A stretch of 14,570 nucleotides of DNA from Hellea sp042093735 (lineage in GTDB: Bacteria > Pseudomonadota > Alphaproteobacteria > Caulobacterales > Maricaulaceae): positions 1 through 14,570 of the forward strand of contig JBELEM010000040.1 of the NCBI GenBank assembly GCA_042093735.1, read 5' to 3'. How positions within the stretch are numbered: position 1 is the first letter of the stretch; the number at the start of each line of letters is the position of its first letter. Position numbers and translations under genes: made by a program. This document shows positions 1 to 7,995 of the stretch, piece by piece. The notes under the pieces are model-generated. The model had not been told where the DNA came from. It saw nothing but the letters and a program-made list of their open reading frames with translations, and made no database searches.

Positions 1-1377
1 CGAGGGAGTGATATTCAGACACCCAATATTGATAGTCTTGCAAAGGACGGGCTTACACTCAATAGGTTTTATTCGATGCCAATTTGTACTCCTACAAGGA
101 GCGCATTGATGACTGGACGGGACCCTATGAAATTAGGCTCGGTTTATGCGGGTTTTCAGCCTTGGCAAAATGGAGGTGTATCTCCTGAAGAACATTTTAT
201 GCCAGAAACGTTCCAAGCAGCAGGCTATCAAACAGCTATGATTGGAAAATGGCATTTAGGCCATACAACCGAACCATTACTTCCTAACTCAAGGGGCTTT
301 GATTATTTTTTTGGTCACTTAAATACCCAAATAGACTATTATGATTATACAGTAGCGGGAGGATATGATTTACAAAAAAATGGTTTATCATTTAAAGGCT
401 CCAATCAATACGCGACAGAACTTCATGCAGAAGAAGCAGTTAAATTTATTAAAGAAATCCGTGATGCCGACAGACCTTTTTTTATGTATGTTCCTTTTCT
501 GTCACCACACGCTCCAATGCAAGCCCCAAAAGTGTTAGAAAATAAGTATAAATCTAGGTCCAATCGGCCGTTCCCTAAACGCACCTATGCTGCAATGGTC
601 GATAGCCTTGACCAAGCTATTGGAAATATACTGCAATCATTGGAGGAAGAAGGTTTAGAAAATAATACTCTAGTTTTTTTCTTCAGTGATAATGGTGGTT
701 TAAAGGCATTTGGTGCTGACAATAGTCCTTTCAGAGGGGGAAAATTAGAAACCTTTGAAGGCGGTATTCGTGTTAATGCATTGATGAAATGGCCGGGCCA
801 TATTGTTGGTGGATCGATTACAAACAACGTTGTTTCTGTTTTAGATGTCTATCCAACTTTATCTGATTTAGTTAATATTCCTATGCTAAATAAAAAACCT
901 TTGGACGGACAAAGCCGATTAGGCACCATAGTTAATTCAGGTGAGGACCTAAGGAATGGAGATCTTTACTTTGCATCAAATTCCCCAATATTTAATAAGT
1001 ACCATTTGGCGGTTTTAGAAGAAAAATGGAAACTCGTTCAAATTATCGACCATAAGTCTCAATCAACTGAGATTAAAAACTTTCTTTTTGATATTATTTC
1101 TGACCCTGAGGAAAAAGAAAACTTAGTAAAAGATTATCCATCTCGAGTAAAAAATATGAGTGAAAAAATTCGTAAATGGAGAAGTATTCATCCGATAAAT
1201 GGAGTACGCGTGGCTTTGTCACCGCACCCGGGATGGAGAGCACCCAAGGATTATGCTGAAAATGTGGTGCCAACAGAAAAGCTTCAGAGTGATGGCTATA
1301 ATACATATGTTTCTGGTATGCGCGCAAAAATTTTACAAAAACGTCATACGGATAAAGGGCTAATCGAATATGAGTAA
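1..1377 (+). CDS. Type I (formylglycine) sulfatase, 5' end outside window
   Basis: Hydrolyses a sulfate ester; substrate unknown. The frame is open from base 1, so the gene starts upstream; the ATG at 76 lies inside the conserved core and is not the start. The Cys-x-Pro-x-Arg signature (CTPTR, Cys codon 85-87) is the site converted to formylglycine. It is followed by GKWHLGH, SPHAP, FSDNGG and FRGGKLETFEGG, which carry the usual Lys/His, His, Asp-Asn and Lys active-site residues. About 458 residues are visible. The N-terminal metal-binding Asp-Asp and any signal peptide are outside the window. Its 3' end overlaps the next gene by 8 bp, so the two are probably co-transcribed and translationally coupled. 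The family normally needs a maturation enzyme, which is not encoded here. The arylsulfatase-like family is clear; the substrate class cannot be told. Confidence 0.95.
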   Translation, partial: RGSDIQTPNIDSLAKDGLTLNRFYSMPICTPTRSALMTGRDPMKLGSVYAGFQPWQNGGVSPEEHFMPETFQAAGYQTAMIGKWHLGHTTEPLLPNSRGFDYFFGHLNTQIDYYDYTVAGGYDLQKNGLSFKGSNQYATELHAEEAVKFIKEIRDADRPFFMYVPFLSPHAPMQAPKVLENKYKSRSNRPFPKRTYAAMVDSLDQAIGNILQSLEEEGLENNTLVFFFSDNGGLKAFGADNSPFRGGKLETFEGGIRVNALMKWPGHIVGGSITNNVVSVLDVYPTLSDLVNIPMLNKKPLDGQSRLGTIVNSGEDLRNGDLYFASNSPIFNKYHLAVLEEKWKLVQIIDHKSQSTEIKNFLFDIISDPEEKENLVKDYPSRVKNMSEKIRKWRSIHPINGVRVALSPHPGWRAPKDYAENVVPTEKLQSDGYNTYVSGMRAKILQKRHTDKGLIEYE

Positions 1378-2773
1378 AGCGTTTAAATATACTTTTTTTT
1401 TGATATTAATTTTTTTAATGGTTTTTGTTCTAATATTCAATTTTTCTCCTAACTTTAAAAAAACTGTTCAATTAAAACTTGTAAATCAGATAGATGATAT
1501 TGCATCGAATAGAATTTCTAGTAATCCGAATGCTAAAGGTTCAGTTGCGGCTGAATTCATAAATATTCCTATTGAAGTCAGAAAAATTGCTCCAGATATT
1601 ATGCAAATAACAGGTGTAGGAAACACGCATGTAATAAAAACTCCTGAGGGAGATGTCATGTTTGATACGGGTCTTTCTATACAGGCTGCTAAGCAAATGT
1701 CGGCATTAAGTAAGGTGTATCCCGAAGTAAATATATCTCACATAATATTATCGCATTCACATGCTGACCACACGGGTGGTTTGAAGTTTTGGTTTGAAGA
1801 TGGAATGAACATTATCACTCATGTTGAATTTGAGGAAGAACAAAGATATTTAAAAGAATTAGAAACTTATTTCTGGAATAGAAACAGAACATTATTTCCT
1901 TGGATGCCTGAAACTCCTCCTAAGCTAGGCCTCCTATCCACTGGAGGAATAAAGCCCACATTACTAGTAGAAAATGATATGCCCTATAAATTTACAAAAG
2001 GCGGCGTGGACTTTGAAGTATATGCCTTACCTGGTGCAGAGGGTTCAGATAACCTTGTTCTATGGCTTCCGCAAAAAAGAGTTTTATTTTCAGGAGATTT
2101 TTTTGGTCCTCTTTTTCCGCAGTTTCCTAACATATTCACAATGCGAGGTGAGAAAATAAGAAAACCTTTTGAGTACATAAAATCGCTTCAAAAAATAATC
2201 GATCTAGATCCTGTAATAATCATCCCAAGTCACAAAGGGCCTCTGGATAATAAAATTTTAATAGACGAAGGGATTAGAAAAATTCTTGGTGCCACTAAAC
2301 ATGTGCACGATGAAACTATAAAAGGAATGAATAGTGGGAAAACAGTTGAAGCGTTAATGAGAGAGATAAAATTACCACCAGAATTTAGCATAACACAAGA
2401 GCATGGTAAAGTTTCATGGGCTGTAAAGTCCATTTGGGAGTATTATTCTACTTGGTTTCATTTTGATAAAACGACTGAATTATATGCTGTTCCGCAAAGC
2501 GATATATACAACGACCTTTTAGGTATAGTTGACGAGCTAAAAATGCAGAAATTAATTCAAAATTATATTGACGCAGGTGAATTTTTAAAAGCCTTACACC
2601 TGATAGAAATTGTACTTTTTGATAGTGACTATCGAGGTCCTATACTGAATTCTGAGAATGTTGTTTTGAAAGAGTTACTAAAGCAGGCCAATGATACAAC
2701 TAAAAATAGTTATGAAATATATTGGTTAAATTATAAGTTAAAAAATAATCAAGCTAAATTAGAAGCCCAATAA
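1370..2773 (+). CDS. Membrane-anchored alkylsulfatase-like metallo-beta-lactamase-fold hydrolase
   Basis: 467 residues. An N-terminal hydrophobic segment (about residues 7-25, after a short basic start) looks like a signal anchor, placing the catalytic domain outside the cytoplasm. The MBL motif is intact: LSHSHADHTGG gives H129, H131, D133 and H134, followed by E224/D227 in PGAEGSDN, D243 in FSGD and H288 in PSHKG. Residues about 315-460 (GKVSWAVKSIWEYYSTWF onward) resemble the dimerization domain of SdsA-type alkylsulfatases. The protein ends there, so the C-terminal SCP2-like domain of full-length (about 650 aa) alkylsulfatases is missing. The start overlaps the sulfatase stop by 8 bp, suggesting joint sulfate-ester processing. 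A T9 run (1393-1401) sits in the anchor coding region with the frame intact. MBL hydrolase is certain; sulfatase activity is inferred. Confidence 0.88.
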   Translation: MSKAFKYTFFLILIFLMVFVLIFNFSPNFKKTVQLKLVNQIDDIASNRISSNPNAKGSVAAEFINIPIEVRKIAPDIMQITGVGNTHVIKTPEGDVMFDTGLSIQAAKQMSALSKVYPEVNISHIILSHSHADHTGGLKFWFEDGMNIITHVEFEEEQRYLKELETYFWNRNRTLFPWMPETPPKLGLLSTGGIKPTLLVENDMPYKFTKGGVDFEVYALPGAEGSDNLVLWLPQKRVLFSGDFFGPLFPQFPNIFTMRGEKIRKPFEYIKSLQKIIDLDPVIIIPSHKGPLDNKILIDEGIRKILGATKHVHDETIKGMNSGKTVEALMREIKLPPEFSITQEHGKVSWAVKSIWEYYSTWFHFDKTTELYAVPQSDIYNDLLGIVDELKMQKLIQNYIDAGEFLKALHLIEIVLFDSDYRGPILNSENVVLKELLKQANDTTKNSYEIYWLNYKLKNNQAKLEAQ

Positions 2774-3615
2774 TCTAAACTTTCACATAGAAAACTAATT
2801 GAATCAAAAGCAAAGTGATTGTGACCTGTATTTTTAAGTATAACCAATTTTGTATTCAATGCGTTTGAATAGTATTTTTCAATTTCTGCTGGCGGAATTC
2901 CAATATCATGATCGCCGCGTGCAAAAAATATAGATGTATCAATTGCTTTGACTTCTTCAGAGAAGCTTCCTTTGACCATGCTCATTAACCCGCCTGCTGC
3001 ATATAGCTCGCAAGAAATTTCTCTTAACCGCGCAGTTAATATTTCTGTTTGTCCCCCGAATGTTATTGATTTTCCGCTAGGCCCAGACGGTATTTTTGTA
3101 AATTCACAGCCAAACTTTGCATAAACTAACTTTTCTATATCCTCTGAAAATTTATCAGGTTTATTAATATATGTTTTTTCATGATCATTAAGCCCCCAAT
3201 CTAGGCCACCTGCATTTGAGCCGAGTAGAGCGATTGCTTTGAAGCTCTTACTTTTTGCTTGTATTAAAGTTGTTGTCATCCCTCCCATCGAGTGTCCAAC
3301 ACCTATGAGCACTCCTTTGTTCCACTCAGCTAAGGCTAGGGCTATATATTCCGCGGCAATCCGTGGCTTTAAAAATGGCTGATTAAATGGAATTTTGTTT
3401 GATGCTGTTCCGGGGTGATCCATCGTAATTACGTTGTAACCTTTGGAGTTCATTCTTTTTACAAAGCTATAATCTGGATGTAGATCAAAAAACTCGGCGG
3501 ATGATCCACCCCCTGGTAAACAGAATAAAGTAAAAGGTTTTTTATCTCCGAAAGCTCTGTAAAAATTAGCAGATAAATTAATTCCTTCTATGGTTGTTGA
3601 AAGTTGTTCAAACAT
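2749..3615 (-). CDS. Alpha/beta-hydrolase fold esterase or thioesterase-like protein
   Basis: 288 residues, no signal peptide, likely cytoplasmic. The oxyanion-region motif LPGGGS (about 33-38) is followed by the nucleophile elbow GHSMGG with Ser109. The acid is probably D235 or D237 in ARGDHDIGIP, and the base is H265 in NTGHNHF, so the catalytic triad appears complete. A cap region lies at about residues 140-215. Its ATG shares one base with the ferredoxin stop (TAATG on the minus strand), so the two are translationally coupled. Its 3' end overlaps the convergent MBL gene by 25 bp. The substrate is unknown: ester, lactone, CoA thioester and C-C hydrolase are all possible. Placement behind the shared operator suggests a role in the same catabolic pathway. 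Confidence 0.9.
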   Translation of the reverse strand: MFEQLSTTIEGINLSANFYRAFGDKKPFTLFCLPGGGSSAEFFDLHPDYSFVKRMNSKGYNVITMDHPGTASNKIPFNQPFLKPRIAAEYIALALAEWNKGVLIGVGHSMGGMTTTLIQAKSKSFKAIALLGSNAGGLDWGLNDHEKTYINKPDKFSEDIEKLVYAKFGCEFTKIPSGPSGKSITFGGQTEILTARLREISCELYAAGGLMSMVKGSFSEEVKAIDTSIFFARGDHDIGIPPAEIEKYYSNALNTKLVILKNTGHNHFAFDSISFLCESLDYWASNLA

Positions 3616-3929
3616 TAAGCTTCCGGTGCAATCTCAATTTCCGCTCCATCGTGCATATCTGATAGTATTATCTGACATGATAACCTTGAACTTTCTTTTA
3701 CTTCAACGAAATCAGCCAATCCTTCAAGCATATAACCCTCATCTTCTGTCTGTTCACCCGCGGCTACCGAGTCTTTGAAGTAAACATGACATGTGCCACA
3801 ACTTGCTGCGCCTCCACAGGTTCCTTCAACTAGGCTTAGTGAATTTAAAGCTTCCATCATTGAGCATCCTATTTCAGCTTCTAGTGTATGTTTTTCCCCA
3901 GTGGGGGTGGTAATATGTAATTTCGGCAT
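3615..3929 (-). CDS. [2Fe-2S] ferredoxin, adrenodoxin/putidaredoxin type
   Basis: 104 residues from the ATG at 3927-3929. A longer reading from a TTG at 3965 adds 12 residues unlike the family, and the ATG has a GAGAAG-type purine stretch just upstream, so I prefer the ATG. Cys38, Cys44, Cys47 and Cys85 form C-x5-C-x2-C-x37-C, the cluster-ligand spacing of putidaredoxin. Such ferredoxins carry single electrons from an NAD(P)H reductase to class I cytochrome P450s. The obvious partner is the P450 starting at 13982; no reductase gene is visible. First gene of a two-gene minus-strand unit with the alpha/beta hydrolase, read from the intergenic region that contains one of the two inverted repeats. 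Identity is very secure; the partner is inferred. Confidence 0.95.
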   Translation of the reverse strand: MPKLHITTPTGEKHTLEAEIGCSMMEALNSLSLVEGTCGGAASCGTCHVYFKDSVAAGEQTEDEGYMLEGLADFVEVKESSRLSCQIILSDMHDGAEIEIAPEA

Positions 3930-3971
3930 CTTTCTTCTCTTTATATCTTGACTGTAGCTTAACAAAAGCTA

Positions 3972-3992
3972 TTTTCGAACAGCGTTCGGAAA
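3972..3992. promoter_or_regulatory. Probable TetR operator in the ferredoxin/CoA-transferase divergent region
   Basis: Inverted repeat with half-sites TTTTCGAAC and GTTCGGAAA around a 3-bp spacer, one mismatch between arms. A near copy (same GAAC-N3-GTTC core and right arm) lies at 13262-13282 beside the tetR gene. It lies about 40 bp from both start codons (3929 minus, 4030 plus), where a repressor could block both divergent transcription units. A TACAAT hexamer at 4010-4015 could be a -10 element, but it would leave a very short leader, so I do not call a promoter. Operator function is inferred from repetition and position. Confidence 0.75.
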
Positions 3993-4029
3993 CTCCCTAG
4001 CGTGACAATTACAATAAGGCAAGGGTGCT

Positions 4030-6447
4030 ATGGCGGGTGTATTGAATGATATTAAAGTCCTCGATTTATCTTGGGGTATATCGGGTCCGATGGTTGGCAT
4101 GCTTCTTGGTGATCATGGAGCTGATGTAACGCGCATAGAGCGCCCACAGGGCGACCCCTTTAATGGCATGTTAGGCTACAAAGTTTGGCATAGAGGTAAA
4201 AAAAATGCCATATTTGATTTTAAAAATGAAGAAGATCTTGGGCTGTTTAAAAAGTTGGTCGCAGATGCCGATGTACTAATCGAAAGCATGACGCCAGGTA
4301 AAATGGAAAACCTTGGTTTGAGCTATGATGAATTATCTGTACTCAACCCACGTTTGATTTATTGTTCTATTTCTGCATTTGGTGATGACGACCCAAGATC
4401 TGCCTATGATGCTGAAGTAGCTGCTGAGTCAGGTCTTCAATGGGAACAACGTGGATGGCCAGAGGGTGCTTTAAACCACATAACGGGGCGTGAAGATCCA
4501 TTCGCGGGTGCAATTGATATTAACCCTAATTTATTACAAGGTGCTAACAGGGAGGGGCCATTACACACGGCTTCGAAATGGCCAAGTATGGGTGCTTTTT
4601 TCTCGGCTCTAACGGGTATTTCAGCGGCTTTATTTGCGCGTGAAAAAACTGGTAAGGGGCAAAGAGTAACTACAAGTTTGCTTCAAGGTGCAATGGCTTG
4701 TGGCTCTGGGGTGTGGCAGAGAGCCGAAGATATAGATGCGCAAGGTTTTAATACTTGGATTATGGGTTCTGCGTCTCCAAAAGGCCACTTTAAGTGTGCT
4801 GACGGTAAATGGCTTCATAATTGGGTGCCTAACCCAAGATTTATTTTGGAAGCATCCAAGGGAGAAAGTTTAGAGGCTTCCCCAGACTTATCGGTACAAA
4901 ATGATCCAGATAGATTTGGTATAGGTCCTGAAGAAATTTTAGTTATGGCACATTACCAACCTATTTTGGCTGATGCAGTAAAAAAGTTTAATTGTGATGA
5001 ATGGGTAGAGGCTGCAGCTAATGGCAATATGACAATGCAACCTTGTCGTTCAATAGAAGAAAGTTTGACTGACCCATACTTGATATCAGATAACTGCGTT
5101 ACTACTATAGACGACCCTGAGCTAGGGGAGATTAATCAGGTAGGAATAACTTATCGACTATCTAACAGTCCTGGTGAAGTAAAAGGGCCTACACACAAAT
5201 CAGGTGCTGATACAAATACTGTAAAAAAATATGCAGAATCATTACCAGAACCAACTATGCACAAACTCCCTGCTTTACCAACAGGCAAGGGGCCTTTGGA
5301 TGGAATTCGTGTCTTAGACTTGGGGCTTGCAATTGCTGGCCCATTTGGCTGTCAGTTGTTAGGTGATATGGGAGCCGAGGTTATAAAAATGAATACCCTA
5401 TGGGACAGTTATTGGCATAAATGTCATATAGCAGCGATGGCTAATCGTAATAAACGTAGTTTTGCTGTCATGCTTAAGCACCCGAAAGGCATGGAAGCTC
5501 TTAAAAAACTAATTGCTACTTGTGATGTTGTTCAACATAATATGCGCTATCCAGCGACACAACGGTTAGGTCTTGATTATGAAACTTTAAAAAAAGAGTT
5601 TCCTCGTTTAATTTATTGCCATTCAAGGGGTTTTGAAGAAGGCCCTAGAAAAAACCTACCAGGAAATGACCAAACTGGAGCTTGTTTATCAGGAATTCAA
5701 CATGAGGATGGCGCTTTGTATACCGATCGGGAGGATACATTTCCAATCTGGTCTTTAACGTCTCTTGGAGATACTGGGAATGGTTTTCTAACTGCAGTAG
5801 GTATTTGCAATGCTTTGATGGAGAGAGAAAGAACTGGCAAAGGTCAATTTGTTGATACTTCCATTGTGAATGCTTGTTTACTAAATACAAGTTATGCAGT
5901 CTCTAAACCCGATGGAACCCCTGTTGAAAGACCACGTCTTAATTTTGATCAAACGGGTTATGGAGATTATTATAAACTCTACCAAACTGCAGATAATAAA
6001 TGGATCCAAATTGCAGCCATTAGGCCAGAGCATAAATCAGCTTTTGATAACCTAGCAGGTGATAATAAGCATGGTTCATTCCTTGCCCGAAACTCAAAGG
6101 AGTTAATGATAGATTTGAAGGCAGCTGGAATACCAGCGGCAATATCTGATGAAAATGCTTCGAGAAGATTATTTGATAATAAAGATTTTAAAACAAAAAA
6201 GTGGACTGTTGAGTACAAAGATCGCCATGTGGGTAAGCTCGAGCAAATAGGATTAACATATAATCTTTCTGATACCCCTGGTGTAATAAGCCGTCCTCCC
6301 CTGATAGTTGGTGACTGTACAAAAGAAATTCTAGAAGAACTTGGGTACACGGAAGCGGACATATTGGGTATGGCTAATGAAACAGCAATATTATGTGATC
6401 CACCAGTACCTGGGCAAAAAGAAATGAAAAACCCATGGGGATTATAA
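4030..6447 (+). CDS. Fused tandem family III (CaiB/BaiF-type) CoA-transferase
   Basis: 805 residues, about twice the usual 400, containing two family III CoA-transferase domains (about 5-400 and 422-780). Each opens with the same type of motif (IKVLDLSWGISGP and IRVLDLGLAIAGP) and has a REKTGKGQ/RERTGKGQ block. In the second domain D581 (LGDTGNG) occupies the position of the family's catalytic Asp, which carries acyl and CoA intermediates. In the first domain that position is Ser192 (FFSALTG), so this half is probably not a conventional catalyst. AAGGG at 4021-4025 serves as ribosome binding site. First gene of a seven-gene operon; its TAA is followed directly by the next ATG. It probably moves CoA between a pathway acid and a CoA donor such as a product thioester; the acid is unknown. 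Confidence 0.92.
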   Translation: MAGVLNDIKVLDLSWGISGPMVGMLLGDHGADVTRIERPQGDPFNGMLGYKVWHRGKKNAIFDFKNEEDLGLFKKLVADADVLIESMTPGKMENLGLSYDELSVLNPRLIYCSISAFGDDDPRSAYDAEVAAESGLQWEQRGWPEGALNHITGREDPFAGAIDINPNLLQGANREGPLHTASKWPSMGAFFSALTGISAALFAREKTGKGQRVTTSLLQGAMACGSGVWQRAEDIDAQGFNTWIMGSASPKGHFKCADGKWLHNWVPNPRFILEASKGESLEASPDLSVQNDPDRFGIGPEEILVMAHYQPILADAVKKFNCDEWVEAAANGNMTMQPCRSIEESLTDPYLISDNCVTTIDDPELGEINQVGITYRLSNSPGEVKGPTHKSGADTNTVKKYAESLPEPTMHKLPALPTGKGPLDGIRVLDLGLAIAGPFGCQLLGDMGAEVIKMNTLWDSYWHKCHIAAMANRNKRSFAVMLKHPKGMEALKKLIATCDVVQHNMRYPATQRLGLDYETLKKEFPRLIYCHSRGFEEGPRKNLPGNDQTGACLSGIQHEDGALYTDREDTFPIWSLTSLGDTGNGFLTAVGICNALMERERTGKGQFVDTSIVNACLLNTSYAVSKPDGTPVERPRLNFDQTGYGDYYKLYQTADNKWIQIAAIRPEHKSAFDNLAGDNKHGSFLARNSKELMIDLKAAGIPAAISDENASRRLFDNKDFKTKKWTVEYKDRHVGKLEQIGLTYNLSDTPGVISRPPLIVGDCTKEILEELGYTEADILGMANETAILCDPPVPGQKEMKNPWGL

Positions 6448-6837
6448 ATGCGGCCTGATCCAATAAAACGAATTGATACGGCATTTTTTTGGGATGCTTG
6501 TGAACAAAGAAAATTTGTAGTTCAAAAGTGTGATCCCTGTGATACGCTTTGGCACCCACCGCGTCCTATGTGCCCAAAATGTCATTCTGTTGAAAAAACC
6601 TATCAAAGATTAACAGGAAAAGGAGTTGTAATATCTTGGGTTAGGCAAGTGAGACCAGCAAGTTATGGATTTGAGAATAGTCCTTTTGTTATACTTGTTG
6701 AGCTTGATGAAGGATTAAGAATCGTTTCAAATTTAATTTCAGACTCCGTTCCAGTTATTGGTGATATTGTAGAGGTTGATTTTGAAAAAACAGTAGGTGG
6801 AAAATCTGTACCTATTTTCAAGAGAGTTGTTCTGTAA
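6448..6837 (+). CDS. DUF35 Zn-ribbon/OB-fold protein, partner of the adjacent thiolase-like protein
   Basis: 129 residues. The N-terminal Zn ribbon has C28-x2-C31 and C42-x2-C45 (QKCDPCDTLWHPPRPMCPKC). It is followed by an OB-fold acyl-CoA-associated domain (about residues 58-129) in the usual family order. In steroid-degrading actinobacteria the DUF35 domain of ChsH2 is required for the Ltp2 aldolase and forms a complex with it. Here DUF35 is a free-standing gene, without a MaoC-like hydratase fusion. Its stop and the next ATG share one base (TAATG), which favours co-translation and stoichiometric assembly. The family is clear; the complex is inferred from precedent and adjacency. Confidence 0.93.
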   Translation: MRPDPIKRIDTAFFWDACEQRKFVVQKCDPCDTLWHPPRPMCPKCHSVEKTYQRLTGKGVVISWVRQVRPASYGFENSPFVILVELDEGLRIVSNLISDSVPVIGDIVEVDFEKTVGGKSVPIFKRVVL

Positions 6838-7994
6838 TGGTTTCTAGTTTTCAAAAAGCCTGTATTGTTGGTATTGGGCAAACCGAGTTTTCAAAAGCAT
6901 CTGGGCGTAGTGAGCAACAATTAGCTGCTGAGGCTATACTAGCAGCATGCAATGATGCAGGTATCGACCCTGCCTCCATTGATGGCATGACAACATTTAG
7001 CTTAGATCATTCCGACGAAGTGGACGTGATGCGATCTCTCGGTTGTACAGAAATAAAATATACTACACGTTTGCCTCAAGGTGGTGCTGCTTCAGTATCA
7101 ACAATCGTCCATGCTAAAAATGCTGTAGAGAGTGGTATATGTGATACTTTTTTAATTTTTCGCGCTATGAACGAACGAAGCCAATATAGATTTGGCCAGC
7201 CGCATCACAGTATGAGTCCTGACGCGCATAGTTCCACTTTTATGGAATGGTGTTTTCCATTTGGAGCGCAAACACCAGCATCTTGGGAGGCATTATCTTG
7301 CGGTCCTTATTTGCATAAATATGGCATAACTTCAGAGGATTTAGGAAGGATAGCTGTAACATTTAGAAAAGCTGCCTCGACAAACCCAAACGCATGGTTT
7401 TTTGAAAAACCTATAACATTAGAGGATCATCAAAATTCCCGTTGGATAGTTGAGCCAACATTGAGGCTCTTAGATTGTTGCCAAGAGAGCGATGGTGGAG
7501 TTGCTATTATCATCACTCGTGCTGATAAAGCGAAAGATTGTAAGCAGACACCGGTTCAAATTTTAGGTGCCGAGTACTCTATGTTATTTAATCATGAAAT
7601 AATTTCTGATTTTTATCAGGGGGATCTTATTCGGACGGAAAATAGTGAAATTGTTGCTGACCGCTTAGCTGCAGCTGCTGGAATCGCTCCGAAGGATACA
7701 GACGTTGCAATGATTTATGATAACTTTACCCCACAAGTGCTACGCCAACTTGAGGGATTTAAATATTGTGGCATTGGTGAAGCTAATGATTACATAAAAG
7801 ACGGAAATTTAGAGCTTGATGGTAAAACTCCCTTATCGCCTAATGGCGGCCTTATGGGTGAAGGCTATATTCATGGAATGAATAATATTACTGAAGGTGT
7901 TCGGCAAATGCGCGGAACTGCAGCTAATCAGATAAAACATGCAAAAACAGCTATGCTAGCTTCAGGCGTAGCAGGTGCAATAATTGGAGTTTAA
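6837..7994 (+). CDS. Thiolase-superfamily lipid-transfer protein, Ltp2-like retro-aldolase candidate
   Basis: 385 residues, the usual length of non-fused lipid-transfer thiolases. The N-terminal thiolase half begins ACIVGIGQTEFSK. Around residues 78-92 (RLPQGGAASVST) I see no Cys where biosynthetic and degradative thiolases place their nucleophile. The C-terminal half has MIYDNFTPQ (Tyr294) and GEGYIHGMNN (Tyr344, His346). From memory, tyrosines in these two blocks are active-site residues of Ltp2, the aldolase that cuts a tertiary beta-hydroxyacyl-CoA side chain from steroids. It directly follows and overlaps its DUF35 partner. The likely reaction is retro-aldol release of a short acyl-CoA plus a ketone; classical thiolysis is the less likely alternative. 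The substrate cannot be told. Confidence 0.88.
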   Translation: MVSSFQKACIVGIGQTEFSKASGRSEQQLAAEAILAACNDAGIDPASIDGMTTFSLDHSDEVDVMRSLGCTEIKYTTRLPQGGAASVSTIVHAKNAVESGICDTFLIFRAMNERSQYRFGQPHHSMSPDAHSSTFMEWCFPFGAQTPASWEALSCGPYLHKYGITSEDLGRIAVTFRKAASTNPNAWFFEKPITLEDHQNSRWIVEPTLRLLDCCQESDGGVAIIITRADKAKDCKQTPVQILGAEYSMLFNHEIISDFYQGDLIRTENSEIVADRLAAAAGIAPKDTDVAMIYDNFTPQVLRQLEGFKYCGIGEANDYIKDGNLELDGKTPLSPNGGLMGEGYIHGMNNITEGVRQMRGTAANQIKHAKTAMLASGVAGAIIGV

Positions 7995-7995
7995 T

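Noticed and set aside
822..835. Perfect 14-bp palindrome AAACAACGTTGTTT
   Set aside because: It lies inside the sulfatase coding region (TNNVV), lacks the CGAAC/GTTCG arms of the two operators, and occurs once; probably chance.
76..1377. ATG at 76 as the sulfatase start
   Set aside because: The frame is open to base 1 and encodes conserved sulfatase sequence (TPNIDSLAKDG) before it; the gene is truncated by the window edge.
1393..1401. T9 homopolymer (a second one at 10262-10270) as a phase-variation or slippage site
   Set aside because: Both frames are intact and encode plausible residues (membrane anchor; WFFF); such runs are expected in AT-rich DNA and nothing shows a switched frame.
3930..3965. 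TTG start extending the ferredoxin by 12 residues
   Set aside because: The extension is basic and unlike ferredoxins; the ATG at 3929 gives the canonical length and cysteine numbering.
4010..4015. TACAAT as -10 element of the main operon
   Set aside because: No convincing -35 lies at the right distance, and the resulting leader would be only a few bases, too short to hold the ribosome binding site.
5979..6362. Minus-strand open frame of 127 residues, and other long antisense frames such as 9180-9683
   Set aside because: They lie wholly inside strongly conserved CoA-transferase and ligase genes, have low-complexity composition and no recognisable motif; shadow frames.
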